64,000 bases of DNA from Sequoia sempervirens (GCA_007258455.2 VDFB02275531.1:1-64000), one strand, 5' to 3'; positions 13,143-26,114 are shown, numbered from the stretch's first letter. A program made the numbers and translations. The notes: generated by a model not told the origin, from the sequence alone.

Positions 13143-15485
13143 AGCCTCTCAAAGAAGATCAAACTACTACATTTCCCATCTCAAGAAATCAGCCCATATA
13201 ACTATCTCCTACCAGTTCTCATCATAAAATTATATCACATAAAAGATCAAGGAGATAAACCATGTTGTCCACCTTCCACTATGAATCCTCCATAACCATT
13301 AAATAGTAATTCAAGATCCATAACATGAAAGAAAGCATAGAACACATCTGAAAGATATAACGGGAAAATACCTCTCAGATTAACTACCAAGTAGACCAAG
13401 AGTGGGAAAAAGAATGGTCCTCCAAGATATACAAGCCACCATGACTCATCCAAGAGAAATTTCCTCATTTGTCTTTGTTGAACTCACGTTCAACCAAGGT
13501 GTAGGCTTCTTGGACTTTCTGCTGAAATCTTCATCAAGAGTAACCATCAACAGTTCTCTCCTCTCAAGAGAAATACAACCTCACCTTATTCTTCATGTAT
13601 CCATGAGCACCTACAAATGAGCATCTCATGCTAAACTCCAAATACATCACTGCACTATCATGAAGTATCAAGCAAATGATCAAAGCACACAATAGACAAA
13701 GAAATACCAGACCACTGTGAAAGATCCAATCATTTGAATCAAGAACTTATCATGACATCATGACCTTACCATCCCCCTTGGGAGATACCATGCTCCAAGT
13801 GAACATACCATAGTCTCAAGTGCAATGCATAATGTCAAAAATTGAGTGCATAAGCAAGAGTATACCATGAAATAAAGCAAACATGACCACCAACTCAGAC
13901 TCTTCCAAGATGAGGCAACCATCTAAGAGTAGTAGCAACACTATCATTCACACTAACCCACAATCACTGCCTCCCACTGTGTGACAGAGAAGCATCATGA
14001 CCAACCATCCCACTTCTATAACACTTCTCTAAAAGTACCTATACCCATGACTATCCAGGTAGATCAGCAAACTCACACCAATGCATAAGTGATCACAGAC
14101 AAGGCCAAGCTGATATAGATCTACACCATCACAACTAAGACACTTGTGGATATCGTGATCACTATCCACTTGCCGAGTTGTCCCTCAACAAACCATGTCA
14201 AGTATGGTCCATAAGACATTTAACACATCATGCCTCTCAAAGAAGATCAGGCCCATATAACTATCTCCTACTAGTTCTCATCATAAAATTATATCACATA
14301 AAAGATCAAGGAGATAAACCATGTTGTCCACCTTCCACTATGAATCCTCCATAACCATTAAATAGTAATTCAAGATCCATAACATGAAAGAAAGCATAGA
14401 ACACATCTGAAAGATATAACGGGAAAATACCTCTCAAATTAACTACCAAGTAGACCAAGAGTGGGAAAAAGAATGGTCCTCCAAGATATACAAGCCACCA
14501 TGACTCATCCAAGAGAAATCTCCTCATTTGTCTTTGTTGAACTCATGTTCAACCAAGGTGTAGGCTTCTTGGACTTTCTGCTGAAATCTTCATCAAGAGT
14601 AACCATCAACAGTTCTCTCCTCTCAAGAGAAATACAACCTCACCTTATTCTTCATGTATCCATGAGCACCTAAAAATGATCATCTCATGCTAAACTCCAA
14701 ATGCATCACTGCACTATCATGAAGTATCAAGCAAATGATCAAAGCACACAATAGACAAAGAAATACCAGACCACTGTGAAAGCTCCAATCATTTGAATTA
14801 GGAACTTATCATGACATCATGACCTTACCATCCCCCTTGGGAGATACCATGCTCCAAGTGAACATACCATAGTCTCAAGTGCAATGCATAATGTCAAAAA
14901 TCGAGTGCATAAGCAAGAGTATACCATGAAATAAAGCAAACAAACTCAAAACCAACATCACCTACCAAGCACCACCAACACCTCAACCCAAAGACTCCAA
15001 GAAAACTCCATGGTTCCAAGATGTTGCACATCCTCAAATAGTGTTCATGCAAATGTGAAAGAACCCTTCTATAGCAACAGGATCTAAGAGTCCCTCCTAG
15101 TAACATCTGCAACACTAAAGAAGATCATTCACCACTAAGTGATGAACCCACAATCATTGCTAAAGCTCCCATTGAACTGTGACATCCGAGCTTTCCAAGC
15201 ATCATGACCAACCATCTCCAAAATTGAAAAGAAGATCTTCCAGGCCCACAAACATATAACAATACTTCTAATTAAACCAAGATCTCAAAAGTAAGGAGAT
15301 TCAAAATGCTACAGGACTCCATAATCGACTATCCAGGTACTCTACATCATCCATCCTCTCATCCTGAAGCAACCACACCAATGCATAAGTGATCACAGAC
15401 AAGGCCAGCTAATAGATCTACACCATCACAACTTCAAACCTTGTGGATATTGATAGTCCACTTCCAAGTTGTCCCTCAACAAACA
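13143..15485. repeat. Two-copy tandem duplication of about 1.1 kb in the LARD interior
   Basis: Copy 1 runs about 13143-14231 and copy 2 about 14232-15485. The first two thirds (13190-13883 against 14250-14942) are almost identical, with a few point changes and one 36-bp gap near 13160-13195. Beyond 13883/14942 the copies still share order and words but differ by many substitutions and indels. No credible protein is encoded in either copy. Confidence 0.8.
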
Positions 15486-16573
15486 TGTGGGTAAAGACAA
15501 CCCACAACATGCTCAACCCATAGGTTCAATTAATGAAGCTTGCAAATCTATCATCTCACTGGAAACTGCAAAACTGAGATCTAAAAAATAACAACATAGA
15601 CAATTTGACAAAAACACTTGATCAAAGCCAAATCCAATTTTCCAATCATGTCCACAACTCAAGCACCATAGTCTAGGAAATAAGCAAGCGACACTTACAT
15701 GTAGAACTAGAACTATCTCATCCATCAACACCCCAAACTACCAAGGTCTGGAAAATAGTTTTTACCAGCAGCTCCACAAAAACATAAGTTTTTTCTTGAC
15801 TGTGCAAAACCTGCAAAATCACCGTGTTTATAAAACACCCATGCACACCCATATCCACTGCACATTTGGAAAATTCAAGAGTCTGTACACAATCATCATA
15901 GTTAATCAAAACAATGGAATAACATGAATATGCATAACCATAGATTCTTTAAACAAAATCTATAAAACCCTCAAAAACAAAGAACATGAATCTGAGCCAT
16001 GCAAGTACAAGGCATCCTTAAAGGAATAAGTAGTACAGGAACTCCAGGCCCATCCCAAACCAATTCCATAACCATCAACATGCACATGCATACGAGAGAG
16101 CCAGGCTATTAAGAAGTTTTTAGACTACCTAGAGATCAACTTCATAGCCTTTATGCAATTAGGGTAATATAGAACAATGCCTTCAATACCAAGTCAAAGC
16201 ACCTAGCACAAGCACAATACTCCATGGCTGAAAAAAAACCCAAGCATTTTCATACCATCAGGGAGCCCCTCACACAGACACCCAGTATGAATCACGCTTT
16301 GCTGCAACACAACCATAAGCATAAACTCACACCCCTTGCATCAGGATCATTCACTGCCAACCAAGAGCATCAGACCACATCAACTCCAATATGATTAACT
16401 CCATTGTATCCATCTTCACCATCCTTCAAGTTGCGTGTTGTCTTTGAATACCACAAGACTTGTACTCACCAAAGGATCAATATATCAGTCGATTCCTCTA
16501 GATTTCCTCAGGCTTTCCAGGCTAAGAAATCTTCATAGGAGAAATACCCAGAATCAACAACTAAAAAAAAGAG

Positions 16574-16585
16574 GCTCTGATACCA
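16574..16585 (-). promoter_or_regulatory. LARD primer-binding site (initiator tRNA-Met)
   Basis: The minus strand reads TGGTATCAGAGC two bases inside the right LTR copy, the standard site for priming by initiator tRNA-Met in plant copia-type elements. Confidence 0.85.
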
Positions 16586-16587
16586 CT

Positions 16588-17928
16588 TGCAAGGGAAAAG
16601 GGAGTCATCTTAGAACAAAAACATCTAAGAATAGTAGTGCCTTCAGTGATTTTAATTTCATTAAATTTCCTCAAAGACACATACAACTGTGCCACAAAGC
16701 GGAAACAAACACAATTCATTCCCACATCAATCCTTTTGAGAGAAGCACATGTAAATTCAATTTCAACAACTTGCATAAATCAATTCAACAAATAAAACCA
16801 ATAAACATGAAAGATGGAATAGAAGATAAGAACAAAAATTTACTTGGGGAAAACCCTTTCAGGTAAAAAACCCCACACTCCAAAAGCCCAGATTACCATT
16901 GTATTATTCAACAACAAAAATAGTTAGAAATACAATATTAGGCTCTAAGCCTTTACAAAGTTACATCTTATTCATCTTGGAGAAATATCTAACAACATAA
17001 TAGTTTAGGATCCTCGCACTATTTCAATACTCTCACACAACATACAGTGCAGATCCATCTCCTCTAATTAGCCTCTTGGCCTCACCATCCAGCCTCACGG
17101 CCAACCCAACCTTCACATTCTTCGATCTCACTCACCTTCTGAATGTTTCCAGAATCGTCATATCAAATACAAAAATTTTTTGCATTCCTTCAGGTCGGCT
17201 CTAAACAACTCTATGTCAAAGTACTGATTTACCAACCAATGGGCTAACAGGAAATTACATCTCTATTAGGTAAATACAGCTGTCGACCTCAGTTTCCAAA
17301 TGTTGTTCCAATGAATTCTTGATTCACAACAATGATGTGAAATCAACAAAAGACTCCATTCCATGTGTCACCACGTCACTCGTTCATTGTTGTTTGACCA
17401 TCACATTATTCCATCTCTACCTATAGCTTCCAAGCTTAACCACCATACTGCAAGCCATATTACAAGCCTTCGCAGGACCACGGTTTACCATTTTTCTAGA
17501 CCATCGCTCTACCGCAGAACCATCAACAAACCCTCGTGGGTCGACGATAACAACACCACACTACCACAACCACTTCCAAGCCCTATCATGGTGTGGTGGT
17601 AACTACACCACACCACCCCAGGAGGTCTTCAAACACAACCGAGGGGTGGTGGTAAAACCACACTACCACCAAACATCCAAAGGACCCTTGAGGTAGGGCG
17701 GTAACCATGCTACCGTTGAACAGCCAGAGGGGCCCCACAATATGGCGGTATACACCACACTACCACACCTCAGTTGAAAGCCTCCCATGGTATGGAGGTA
17801 ACCGCGCTACCACACCTCTCTTACAATCATCCAACGGTACAACGGTACAAGCAGAATCCATCACTTTTAGAGGTCTAAGCAACAAAACTAGGGTTTCACC
17901 AGTGAGTTTGAGACACAAATTCTCAACA
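16588..17928 (-). repeat. LARD LTR, right copy (5' LTR of the minus-strand element)
   Basis: 1341 bp, the partner of 10703-12040. It is bounded by the primer site on its left and the ctagt duplication on its right. Confidence 0.88.
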
Positions 17929-18040
17929 CTAGTTTAGTTTTTATTGATTGATCTTATTGGGTTGATGTTTAGTGGCACAATTATGCTTTGAATCCTCATG
18001 GATCAAGTGTAGTTGTCCTATACTAAGTTCATCGGTCACA
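17929..18040 (+). repeat. E2 left LTR, final part
   Basis: The left LTR continues after the LARD with ctagtttagtttttattg, matching 46564-46676, and ends TTCATCGGTCACA like the right LTR. This match shows that the LARD lies inside the LTR and not between elements. Confidence 0.85.
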
Positions 18041-18060
18041 TTTTGGTGCTAGAAGGAGGG
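18041..18060 (+). promoter_or_regulatory. E2 primer-binding site
   Basis: TGGTGCTAGAAGGAGG follows the LTR end by three bases. The TGG start and position are right for a primer-binding site. I do not identify the tRNA with confidence. Confidence 0.6.
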
Positions 18061-18119
18061 CTTGAACTAATCAATCTGACAATTTTTTTGTTAAAAATCT
18101 ATTTTTCTTGTGTTTTCAG

Positions 18120-18420
18120 ACAACGATGGTATTGATTATTCATCGACGTATTTGATGATGTGTCACTATACAACAATGCACTTGAGTTTTTGTTTCAACG
18201 ATGCATATTAAATTTCATCATTGCATTAAAATAGCGATGCTAACTTTATTTTTCATCGCACCTTGACTTTTTATTTAGCGACGCAGTTGATATATCAACA
18301 CATTTGATGTCACTATTTAATGTAGAGTGACACATCTAATTTTTCATTACAGTGACACAACTTCAATACAACAACACTATTGATGAAATTTAGCAACACA
18401 ATTGATTTTAGCGCCGCGAT
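18120..18420. repeat. Degenerate AGCGACGC-like motif array in the E2 leader
   Basis: About 300 bp with repeated words AACGATGG, AGCGATGC, AGCGACGC, AGCGCCGC and TGTCACTA in AT-rich spacers. The same words in opposite orientation form an array at 44735-45065. They resemble subterminal repeats of CACTA-type or similar DNA transposons, but I see no convincing terminal repeats. Confidence 0.45.
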
Positions 18421-20880
18421 TTACTGGTAAACAGAAACTAAACCTCAAATTTGACATGTGCTTTAATTTTTTACTTTATCTGGTTGCTAACATGTCACTA
18501 ACTTATCATTTTTGGTTTTTTAGGCTAACCAATTTTGCAGGTTTGGATGATAAAACTCAAAGTGAAAGAGCATATCATTGTTTAAATCTTATAATTGTAA
18601 CAAGTGTTTTGACACTTATGGGGTAATTATAACCCATTTATGATACTTTTATTTCACATTTTAGGAGCAAACTAGATTTCTTTTTGGTCTTTAAAATGAA
18701 CATTCAAATTGGTTAAAATTGAACCCTCACATCATTATGCTTGATTGGTTTAAAATTGAACAACACAACTTTCACATTTCGTTTGGTTCTTAAAAATGAA
18801 CTCATTTTGCTATGATGGATTAAAATGAAAATGTGTCTGAATTGTTTAAGTATGCTTGTTGTGCGTATCCAATCCCCTTGTGCTTCGTGCGATCTTGGGT
18901 GAAGAGAAAAACACAAGTATACCTTTTCTTCTTGGAAGTACTTATCCTCTCCCCTTGTGCCTTTTGGAAATCTTGGGTGATGAAAATCATTTTACACTTC
19001 AAACATGTGTCACCTTCAGAAGGGCCTGCCTCCCAACTTGTGAGAGGGAATGACCCAAGCGGTGTTTTCTTTTCATTCTACTATATAAATAATTGATTGT
19101 GAGTAAAGTCATTTACCAACTGGTTGTGGTTGTCCCATACAGACGAAAGTCTCCCTTAGTACCCTTGTGATGCGTTAAAACCCTTAGATATTTCTAAGGG
19201 CAGGAGGCCTCTTAATTGAGTGAATCACTGTGTGTATGGTACCAATTCATCCCAAATATGGTCATTAAAATCCTTGTTTGTAGTAGCTAACCAAGTCTAA
19301 TTCCAAAACATATTTCAAGGTAGTGTATGGGAGTAGCACCGCGCCCAGAAGTTACTTACCATGTTCGGTTTTTGATTGAGGCAATAAAACAAATGGGTAA
19401 GGGACTCCTTTGCTTGGCGTGTCAAGATGTTACATTTCCTTGACATAGCCTATTTTTCCATTTCATCTTCATCGATTAATCATCTCTTCACAAAATAGAC
19501 TTTGTGAGATGGATTATGTTTTTGACATAGACATTTAGTTTGAACTTAAAGAAGACAGGTGTTTGTGGTAAAAATAAACTCATTTAAGCAAGATAAATTA
19601 AAAAATTGAACCCCACATGACCATTTGGCATCCAATCACTCCGATTGAACAACCAAACCTTACACTCACTATCATTCAACCAAAATTTGAACTCATCGAA
19701 GGAGAATAAACCAATATAATTAGTAGTTTGAGAAGCTTCACTTTTGAAACAAAGGAAACACCAACCCAGTGGAGAAACACAACATACATCTTAGACGAAG
19801 AAGAGGAACAAGATGATATTGTGGCTGGAAGGCCCATATTACGACCTCACGCGTGGAAATAATTATCCTCTTTTTCATAATCTTATACTTCTCTAAATGA
19901 TCTCACGCAAAATCAAAATCCCCAAAAGAAGGTCTACATGTTGTCACTTCAAACTTAGACATCATAGTCCAAAATCTATCAAACAACACATTGTGGCACT
20001 CTACTATAATAGGAACATCCTAAAAAGAAATATTTATAGACGTGTTTCAATGAATGATCTAGACATGTATGCCCAATATGATCCTCTCATTTAAGTCAAA
20101 CATTGGTCTTTTTCACAATCTTAGGCTTGTCTTAAATGATCTCACGCAAAATCAAAATCCCCAAGAGAAGGTCTACATGCTGCTATTTCAAACTTAGACA
20201 TCATAGTTCAAAGTTATTAGAAGATGTATCTTAAGGCAATACCGAAAATGAGATAAATCACTAAGGAGACGTTTTCTACGCTATTTCATGAACGAACCGG
20301 ATCTACACATTTCACAAGAACTTCTCCTTGATCATAGGATTTGAACACTTTAGAGGTCTAGCATGTTTCTCACCACCTTGGTCTTATCAAATAAAGGTTC
20401 ACTCTAGGTCAACATTGGGTCAAAACATTTCATCCACCCCTTATCATCTTTCATACTTCACCTCACCAAACTTTGCAAAAGCTTTAAATACACCAACACT
20501 TTTTTACTTGGAAATATATCAATCCAAACCCTAACTTAACTACTTTGTATGTGAAATGAATCCTTTTCCATGCACCTATTTAAGTTAGTTATCATCCTTG
20601 GACTAGTTTATCTTGAAGGTCATGAGTCTACCCTAAAGATTCACAAGTTCATAAATATCCTTTATCCAAACATCCAAACATCAAACTTAAGTCAAAAGTG
20701 TTGTCCCAAAATGTTTTCAAAGATCACTCCCCATATCATTCATCTTTTCATCTCCCACTACTATCATTGCTCGAAAAAGACTTAGAGAGTCCTTCTACCT
20801 AGATTTGAGTCAACTAGAGAGTTTAAACATTATAAATCTCAACACAACTCTCCCTTAGGTGACCCAAAATTTATGGTAAA
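18421..20880 (+). other. E2 untranslated leader with small internal repeats
   Basis: There is no credible gene between the primer site and gag, which is usual for Tat/Ogre-like elements with leaders of several kb. Visible structure: a local duplication at 18868-18980 (two copies of a CCCCTTGTGC...TCTTGGGTGA segment about 85 bp apart), a perfect 8-bp-stem hairpin at 19181-19200, and a direct repeat of about 110 bp at 19869-19985 and 20104-20215. The rest shows no recognisable signal. Confidence 0.5.
19181..19200. other. Perfect hairpin in the E2 leader
   Basis: CCCTTAGA and TCTAAGGG form a perfect inverted repeat around a 4-base TATT loop. It is short and not followed by a T run, so there is no reason to call it a terminator. 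Confidence 0.5.
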
Positions 20881-20905
20881 GACAAGATCACAACACAAGA
20901 GAATC

Positions 20906-23110
20906 ATGGAGAAAACCAAAGTCACGTTTACCTCAAGTGATCCCAATCTTAAAGAATTTGATATGAGGATTCAAGTTACCCATCACAACAACCCTCCTCT
21001 CCATCTAGACCATATGAGATAGAAGAAATTACGAACAACCCATTTGAACTTACTAGGGAGGAAATCATGGAACATCAAGCCTTAGAAAATGTAGCTCCAA
21101 TTTCCCCATATTTTGTTGCACAATCATTGGCACAAGGCTTGAATCCATCCACCTTGCAAACAAATCCAATTCTAGGGATAAATCAAACACCTATTCCTAG
21201 TCTTGCAACTACTCTCACTAAGGACTTTGGCCATACTCTTCCATTCGAAAGTGACACACTTGTGGGTACCCTCAACACCAATCCTTCTCAAACTACCACT
21301 TGGAAAGCTACCTTTGGTTCTCCTACCACTCCCAAACACCCCTTGCATCAAAATAAACCACTTACACTTCATGAATCTACAACAACCTCAACATATAGAG
21401 GTCACCCATCCTCGTCCATCCCCACAAGTATCACACAAGGTAGTATAAGCCAAGTGTCTCAAATAGACCAACAAGGGCATGCCAACACCCTAACGCAAAT
21501 GGGGAATTCTCTATCCAATCCCCCAATTGGTTCATCTGCACCATTGGTTTCACAAAACAAATCTGTCCCATCCATCACCAGCCTGACTCAAAACAATGCC
21601 TTGGTCATGAACCCCATCAACCAATGAAATACCTTGACCACATCCCAAACACAAGGAAATCCCCAAAGCATTGATCAAGGGAATCCTTTAAATCAATGAA
21701 CTCAAGGTCCTACTATGCCATTACCATCGCAATACCTAATGGCATCATCATCATTCCCCATGGTCCCTCTCATCATGCAAAATCAAATGCGACCTCAAAC
21801 TTACATTCCTTCATCCCAATCCACCATATTGCAATGAATGTTAAACCAAGGGAATTCCCAACCTCTCATCAAAAACTTGCAACCCACGTAAAACATCAAC
21901 ACCCAAAACCCATCGCAAACGTCCCAACAACCAACAGATCCTACATTGCAAGCACATGCCTTAGCTTTACAACAAGCAAAATAGGCCTATTAGCAAGCCA
22001 TCCAACAACAAAAACAACAATAACAAGCAGCCCTAGCAGCACAACAACAACAAGAAGCAGCCCTACCAGCACAAGAACAAGAAGAAGAAGAAGCAACCCT
22101 AGTAGCACAACAACAACAAGAAATCTTAGCAACCCAACAAGTACAACATCAAGCCCTTGTGGTGCAACAACAACAAGAAGCCCAACAACAACATCAAGCA
22201 ACCTTAGCAACCCAACAACAAAAGCAAGCACAACAATATCAAGCAGCCTTAGCAGCCCAAGAACAAAATCAAGCACAACAGCAAGCCTTACTAGCTCAGC
22301 AGTATGCCCAACAACAACAACAACAACAAGGTTCCTACTATAACCCTCAACAGAACATCATCAATTCAAACACATTAGGAACATATACATCAACACCACA
22401 ATCACCTTCACAATATCCCACACCACCATACATGCCATACAACACCCCATCATATCAAGAATATCATGTACAACCCATCGGCCATCCCATAATACACAAC
22501 GTATGTTCCTCCCCCAAACCCACAAGACAATGTAGCATCACAACTTAAGGTGTTATCACAAGAAATGCAAGATATCTGGATGGGAAAAATGAAGAAGCCC
22601 CATACACAAAACTTATTCCCATATCCATTTGATCGAAACATCGCAATGGTACCACTCCCTCCCAGTTTTGAAATCCCAAAATTTGATAAATACAAAGGGT
22701 GAGGAAGTCCTGTGGACCATATCAAAGAGTTTAACATCATGTGTATGGAGGTTACCTACAATGAGTCATATTTAATGTGCCTCTTTCCACAAAGCTTGAC
22801 AGGCCCAACCATCGACTGGTTTTCTCAATTGCCTCTAGGTATCAAAAATTTCCAAGAAATCATCAATAAATTCATAGATTGCTTCTCCTTTAATCTTGAC
22901 ATGGATGTAAAATTAGAAGAGTTGTACACTCTCAAACAAAACAAAGGAGAATATTTCACCAATTTCTCACAATGATGGAGGCAAAGAGCTAGCAAGAGTA
23001 AGTGGCCAATTCCCGATGAACAACAAGTGGGGATTATCATATCAAATCTAGATGTAGATCTATCCTTCCACTTAAAGATGTAATGTATTATCTCTTATGA
23101 TGAGCTTGTC
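20906..23110 (+). pseudogene. E2 gag polyprotein, broken
   Basis: The likely start is the ATG at 20906, with a frameshift before the long frame at 21067-21627. The N-terminal half is low-complexity (Ser/Thr/Pro/Gln). A Gln/Ala-rich block at 21940-22335 is built from AAQQQQ- and LAAQ-like units. The gag core follows: PLPPSFEIPKFDKYKG (22654-22701), VDHIKEF (22712), GPTIDWFSQLP (22803-22835) and EYFTNFSQ near 22951, the order seen in Tat gag. Stops interrupt it at many points, several at Gln positions (TAA or TAG for CAA or CAG). Gag would form the RNA-containing particle. Confidence 0.78.
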
Positions 23111-25094
23111 CCTAGATCCCTTAACATTGAGAGAGCTCTAATCTCACAGGGAAATACTCAAGCCTATAAAGACAACCAACCATCAATTAGTTCAAACGAC
23201 AAGCCTCATGTCTGGGCTAAGAAAAAGAATGTAACAAATGATGGTGTGGTATATGTTAAGGTGGTCTCAAGTGCTCCTAGGAAAAACAACAATCAAATAG
23301 ATAATGCTCAATTGATTGTGCAACAAACAACATCACAAAACAATCAGGTTAACAACACTGAAACTTAACAACAACAAACACCCAATAGAAATAACTATCC
23401 AAAATACAAGTACACATAGTTGTCGAAACCCATTGAAACCATCATCAAGAAATTAGTAGAGTTAAACCTGATAACGCTTCCCAATTTTGAAAACTACCAA
23501 GAACCACAAGATAAACCACCCTAGTACAATGAAAAAGATCTTTGTGACTTTCAAAAAATCATAGGACACAAAACATCGAACTGTATGAGGCTCAAGAATA
23601 TTATACAAGATCTTATTGAGAGTGAAGAAATATCTATTGAAGTACCAGCTGACAACCAGGATCTCAAAATATACAAGAACCCTATGTCAGATCATAGCAA
23701 AGGAAATAACACTAGAAAAGCTAAGGATTACACAAACATACATCATACCTACTCCAATGTAGCCACTTCCTATGATAGTGTCATCACCGTCGTCACCATC
23801 AAAGGTCCTAGTGCAGAGTGTCGAGTCACCACACAATGTGGCAAAGTAACAATCCAAGGAGTTTTATTTCAACCTAGGGCACAATCTACATTGCTTACAC
23901 CAAATCCTAGCAAGTACAATCTCCTAGATCAGCTTAAGAAGACCCCTACACAAATTTCTATTGTGGAACTATTGAGGCTATCAACTACACATAGGGAAAT
24001 CTTAGAGAAATCTTTATCTTCGTCATTTGTCCCCGAGGATATTGATACAAAATGGTTTCTACCTATGGTAGGGAATATCACTAATCATATTCTCACTTTC
24101 TCAGAACAAGACCTACCATCGTGGCCATCTCATAATTTTTCTTTGCACCTTGAGGCCATTATTCATAAGAACAAGGTGAAAAGAGTCTTAGTAGATGGAG
24201 GTGTTGGTTTGAAAATTTGCACCCTTCAGTTGATCAAAAACCTGGGCTATTTAGACGATACTATTGAGAAAAAAGAGTACCACCATCAGAGCATATGATG
24301 ATCAAGAGCGGGTATCACAAGGTATCATTGCACTACCCATCCAAGTGGGACCTGTCATTGCATAAACTACATGCCAAGTGTTAGACCTTGATCTCCCCTA
24401 CAACATCCTGCTTGGTTGACCATGGATCCATGCCCTAAAAGTTGTAGCCTCGACCTATGACCAATGTGTAAAATTTCCTTTTGAGGGTAGAGAAGTTACC
24501 AACCATTTGTGCCTTTTTACTATTGCAAGAACCTTGAGGCCAATTTTTACAAGATACCCTAGATCCCTAAGAATGATGAAGGGCCTACATGATCCTTCTC
24601 ATTTGTTAAACCATCATCCCTTGCATCGACCTTAGAAGTAAAAACACCCATTGTGCAAAGCATTCCTGACATCAAAGCAGTGATCTAGGATGATGGTTGC
24701 AGAAATTATAAGCTAACAAAGGATACTTTTATGTTGGGGGAGCTACCTCTTTCTCCCAAATCTCATGGGAAATTGACACCTAGCACTGAAGTCACCGAAA
24801 CAATAAAGATGGCAGCTACTACCTTCACCAAGTGGGGGATTTGAAAAAAGAAGATGTCAATGAGGAAAATGTATCTAAATTGCTATATCAAGATGAAAAA
24901 ATTTTCCCCGTTCTTCCCATGGAAGATGACAATAAAATCTTGCAGCTAATGAAGAGTTGGGGATACAACAAGAACAAGAAACTAGGATAGAATGATAATG
25001 GTTTTCTATAACCCATTGTTCCTGAGAAACATCCAAAGAATCTAGGTTTAGGATGTACTAATAGCAAGGTTACCCTTATTGGAAAAGGTACTTC
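23111..25094 (+). pseudogene. E2 gag end, aspartic protease and G-patch-like segment
   Basis: A zinc-knuckle remnant (FQKIIGHKTSNCMRLKN, 23552-23602) lacks its first cysteines. The protease core is LVDGGVGLKICTLQLIKNLG at 24187-24246, with D-G-G where most families have D-S/T-G. LPYNILLG...PWIHALK follows near 24395-24440. At 24940-25089 a Gly-rich segment, WGYNKNKKLG...NLGLGC, resembles a G-patch, an RNA-binding module of about 45 residues. The frame is cut at 25094 by a copia element and resumes at 31235. Stops at 24418 and 24988 inactivate it. Confidence 0.72.
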
Positions 25095-26044
25095 TATTGG
25101 AGTTGATGTTTGTCATTGATGTCGATTGTTCATGATGCAAAAGGTTTTGTGCTTATATTTGATGTTGATGCTTTCATTGTTACAAGGTCATTCATGTTTA
25201 ATTGATGTCAAAGGGGAAAGATACAAGTCAACTACATATTGATGTTTGATGTTTGATGTTTTATGTTTGATCATTCATCTTTTAGATATTGGTTTTCATG
25301 GTGTTGTTGTATTCTTGGATTCAAGACAAAGAAAAACATTTTTGTGTTGAGATGTCCTACTCTATGGTTTTTGATTATTGAAATTTGCATACTTGCTAAA
25401 ACCCTAGGTTTGTTCTATGTTCCAAAAGAGCATTAGGGTTTATATGTTGTAAAGTTTTTTTAAAGGAAAAATGAAGGTTAAGTTCTATTTTTTTGGTGAC
25501 TTGATATATCAAGTTAAGATCACTTAAGAGGTTACTTAAAGGGTGTTACCCATGTATGGCAACCAACCCCTACCCTTAACACAATCGGGTGAATAGGTTA
25601 TGAGTCTTCATTACATTGCTCAAAAGTAAATCAATGGTCTCTATTTAATATTTTCATTGGCAGTAACGTAAGATCTAAGGTTTTCATTTAAATCTTGGCA
25701 ACAACCATTTCCAGTTGTATGAACTTTGACACTCATTTGAATGTCATCAAGACTTCAATTATGCGCAATATTATTTTAAACTATTTTTGAGTGCATAATG
25801 TATAAATGGTGACTTATATGATAATGAGCAGGTTGTTGGTGTCTTTAGCTTTTATGTTTTTCTTATGTTCTTTATGTTCAATCAATATTGATAACTTTAC
25901 ATGCATGATGCAACACATGATAGTTGAACTATTATGAAACTTGTATTTTATATGTTCAAAGTTGTGAAAGATTAATTCAAGGTCATTTTAAAATTGGTAT
26001 ACCACTGATTCACCCCCCCCTCTTAGTGGTATTATACTCCAACA
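25095..26044 (+). repeat. Left LTR of the copia insert
   Basis: 950 bp ending ACTCCAACA, matching 30299-31229 at about 92-94% by eye. It contains a short repeated TTGATGTTTGATG block near 25240-25275 that is shorter in the right copy. Confidence 0.86.
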
Positions 26045-26046
26045 AG

Positions 26047-26058
26047 TGGTATCAGAGC
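26047..26058 (+). promoter_or_regulatory. Copia primer-binding site (initiator tRNA-Met)
   Basis: TGGTATCAGAGC starts two bases after the left LTR, the standard initiator tRNA-Met site of Ty1/copia elements. Confidence 0.88.
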
Positions 26059-26114
26059 CATACCCTTCCATAAGTCTAACCAACTTAGGGGTTCTTGGTA
26101 GTGGAGTACTTGTT

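Larger units (their letters stand above)
10703..17928 (-). mobile_element. LARD-type non-coding LTR retrotransposon, minus strand
   Basis: A 7226-bp element starts TGCAAGGG and ends TCTCAACA, with a perfect 5-bp duplication ctagt (10698-10702, 17929-17933). Two LTRs of about 1340 bp flank a 4.5-kb interior. On the minus strand the tRNA-Met primer site TGGTATCAGAGC follows one LTR and a copia-like purine tract AAGTGGGAGAT precedes the other, so it points leftward. The interior has no frame resembling gag or pol, as in LARDs (large retrotransposon derivatives), which depend on enzymes made elsewhere. The LTRs are about 94-95% alike over the first 350 bp by eye, so this insertion is fairly young within the stack. 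Confidence 0.88.

Noticed and set aside
13247..14527. Two near-identical minus-strand frames of 73 codons in the LARD
   Set aside because: Their identity comes from the DNA tandem duplication. Short, no motif, and the opposite strand is equally open, so coding is not supported.
21941..22276. Minus-strand Leu/Val-rich frame resembling a membrane protein
   Set aside because: Antisense of the CAA/GCA repeat of E2 gag.
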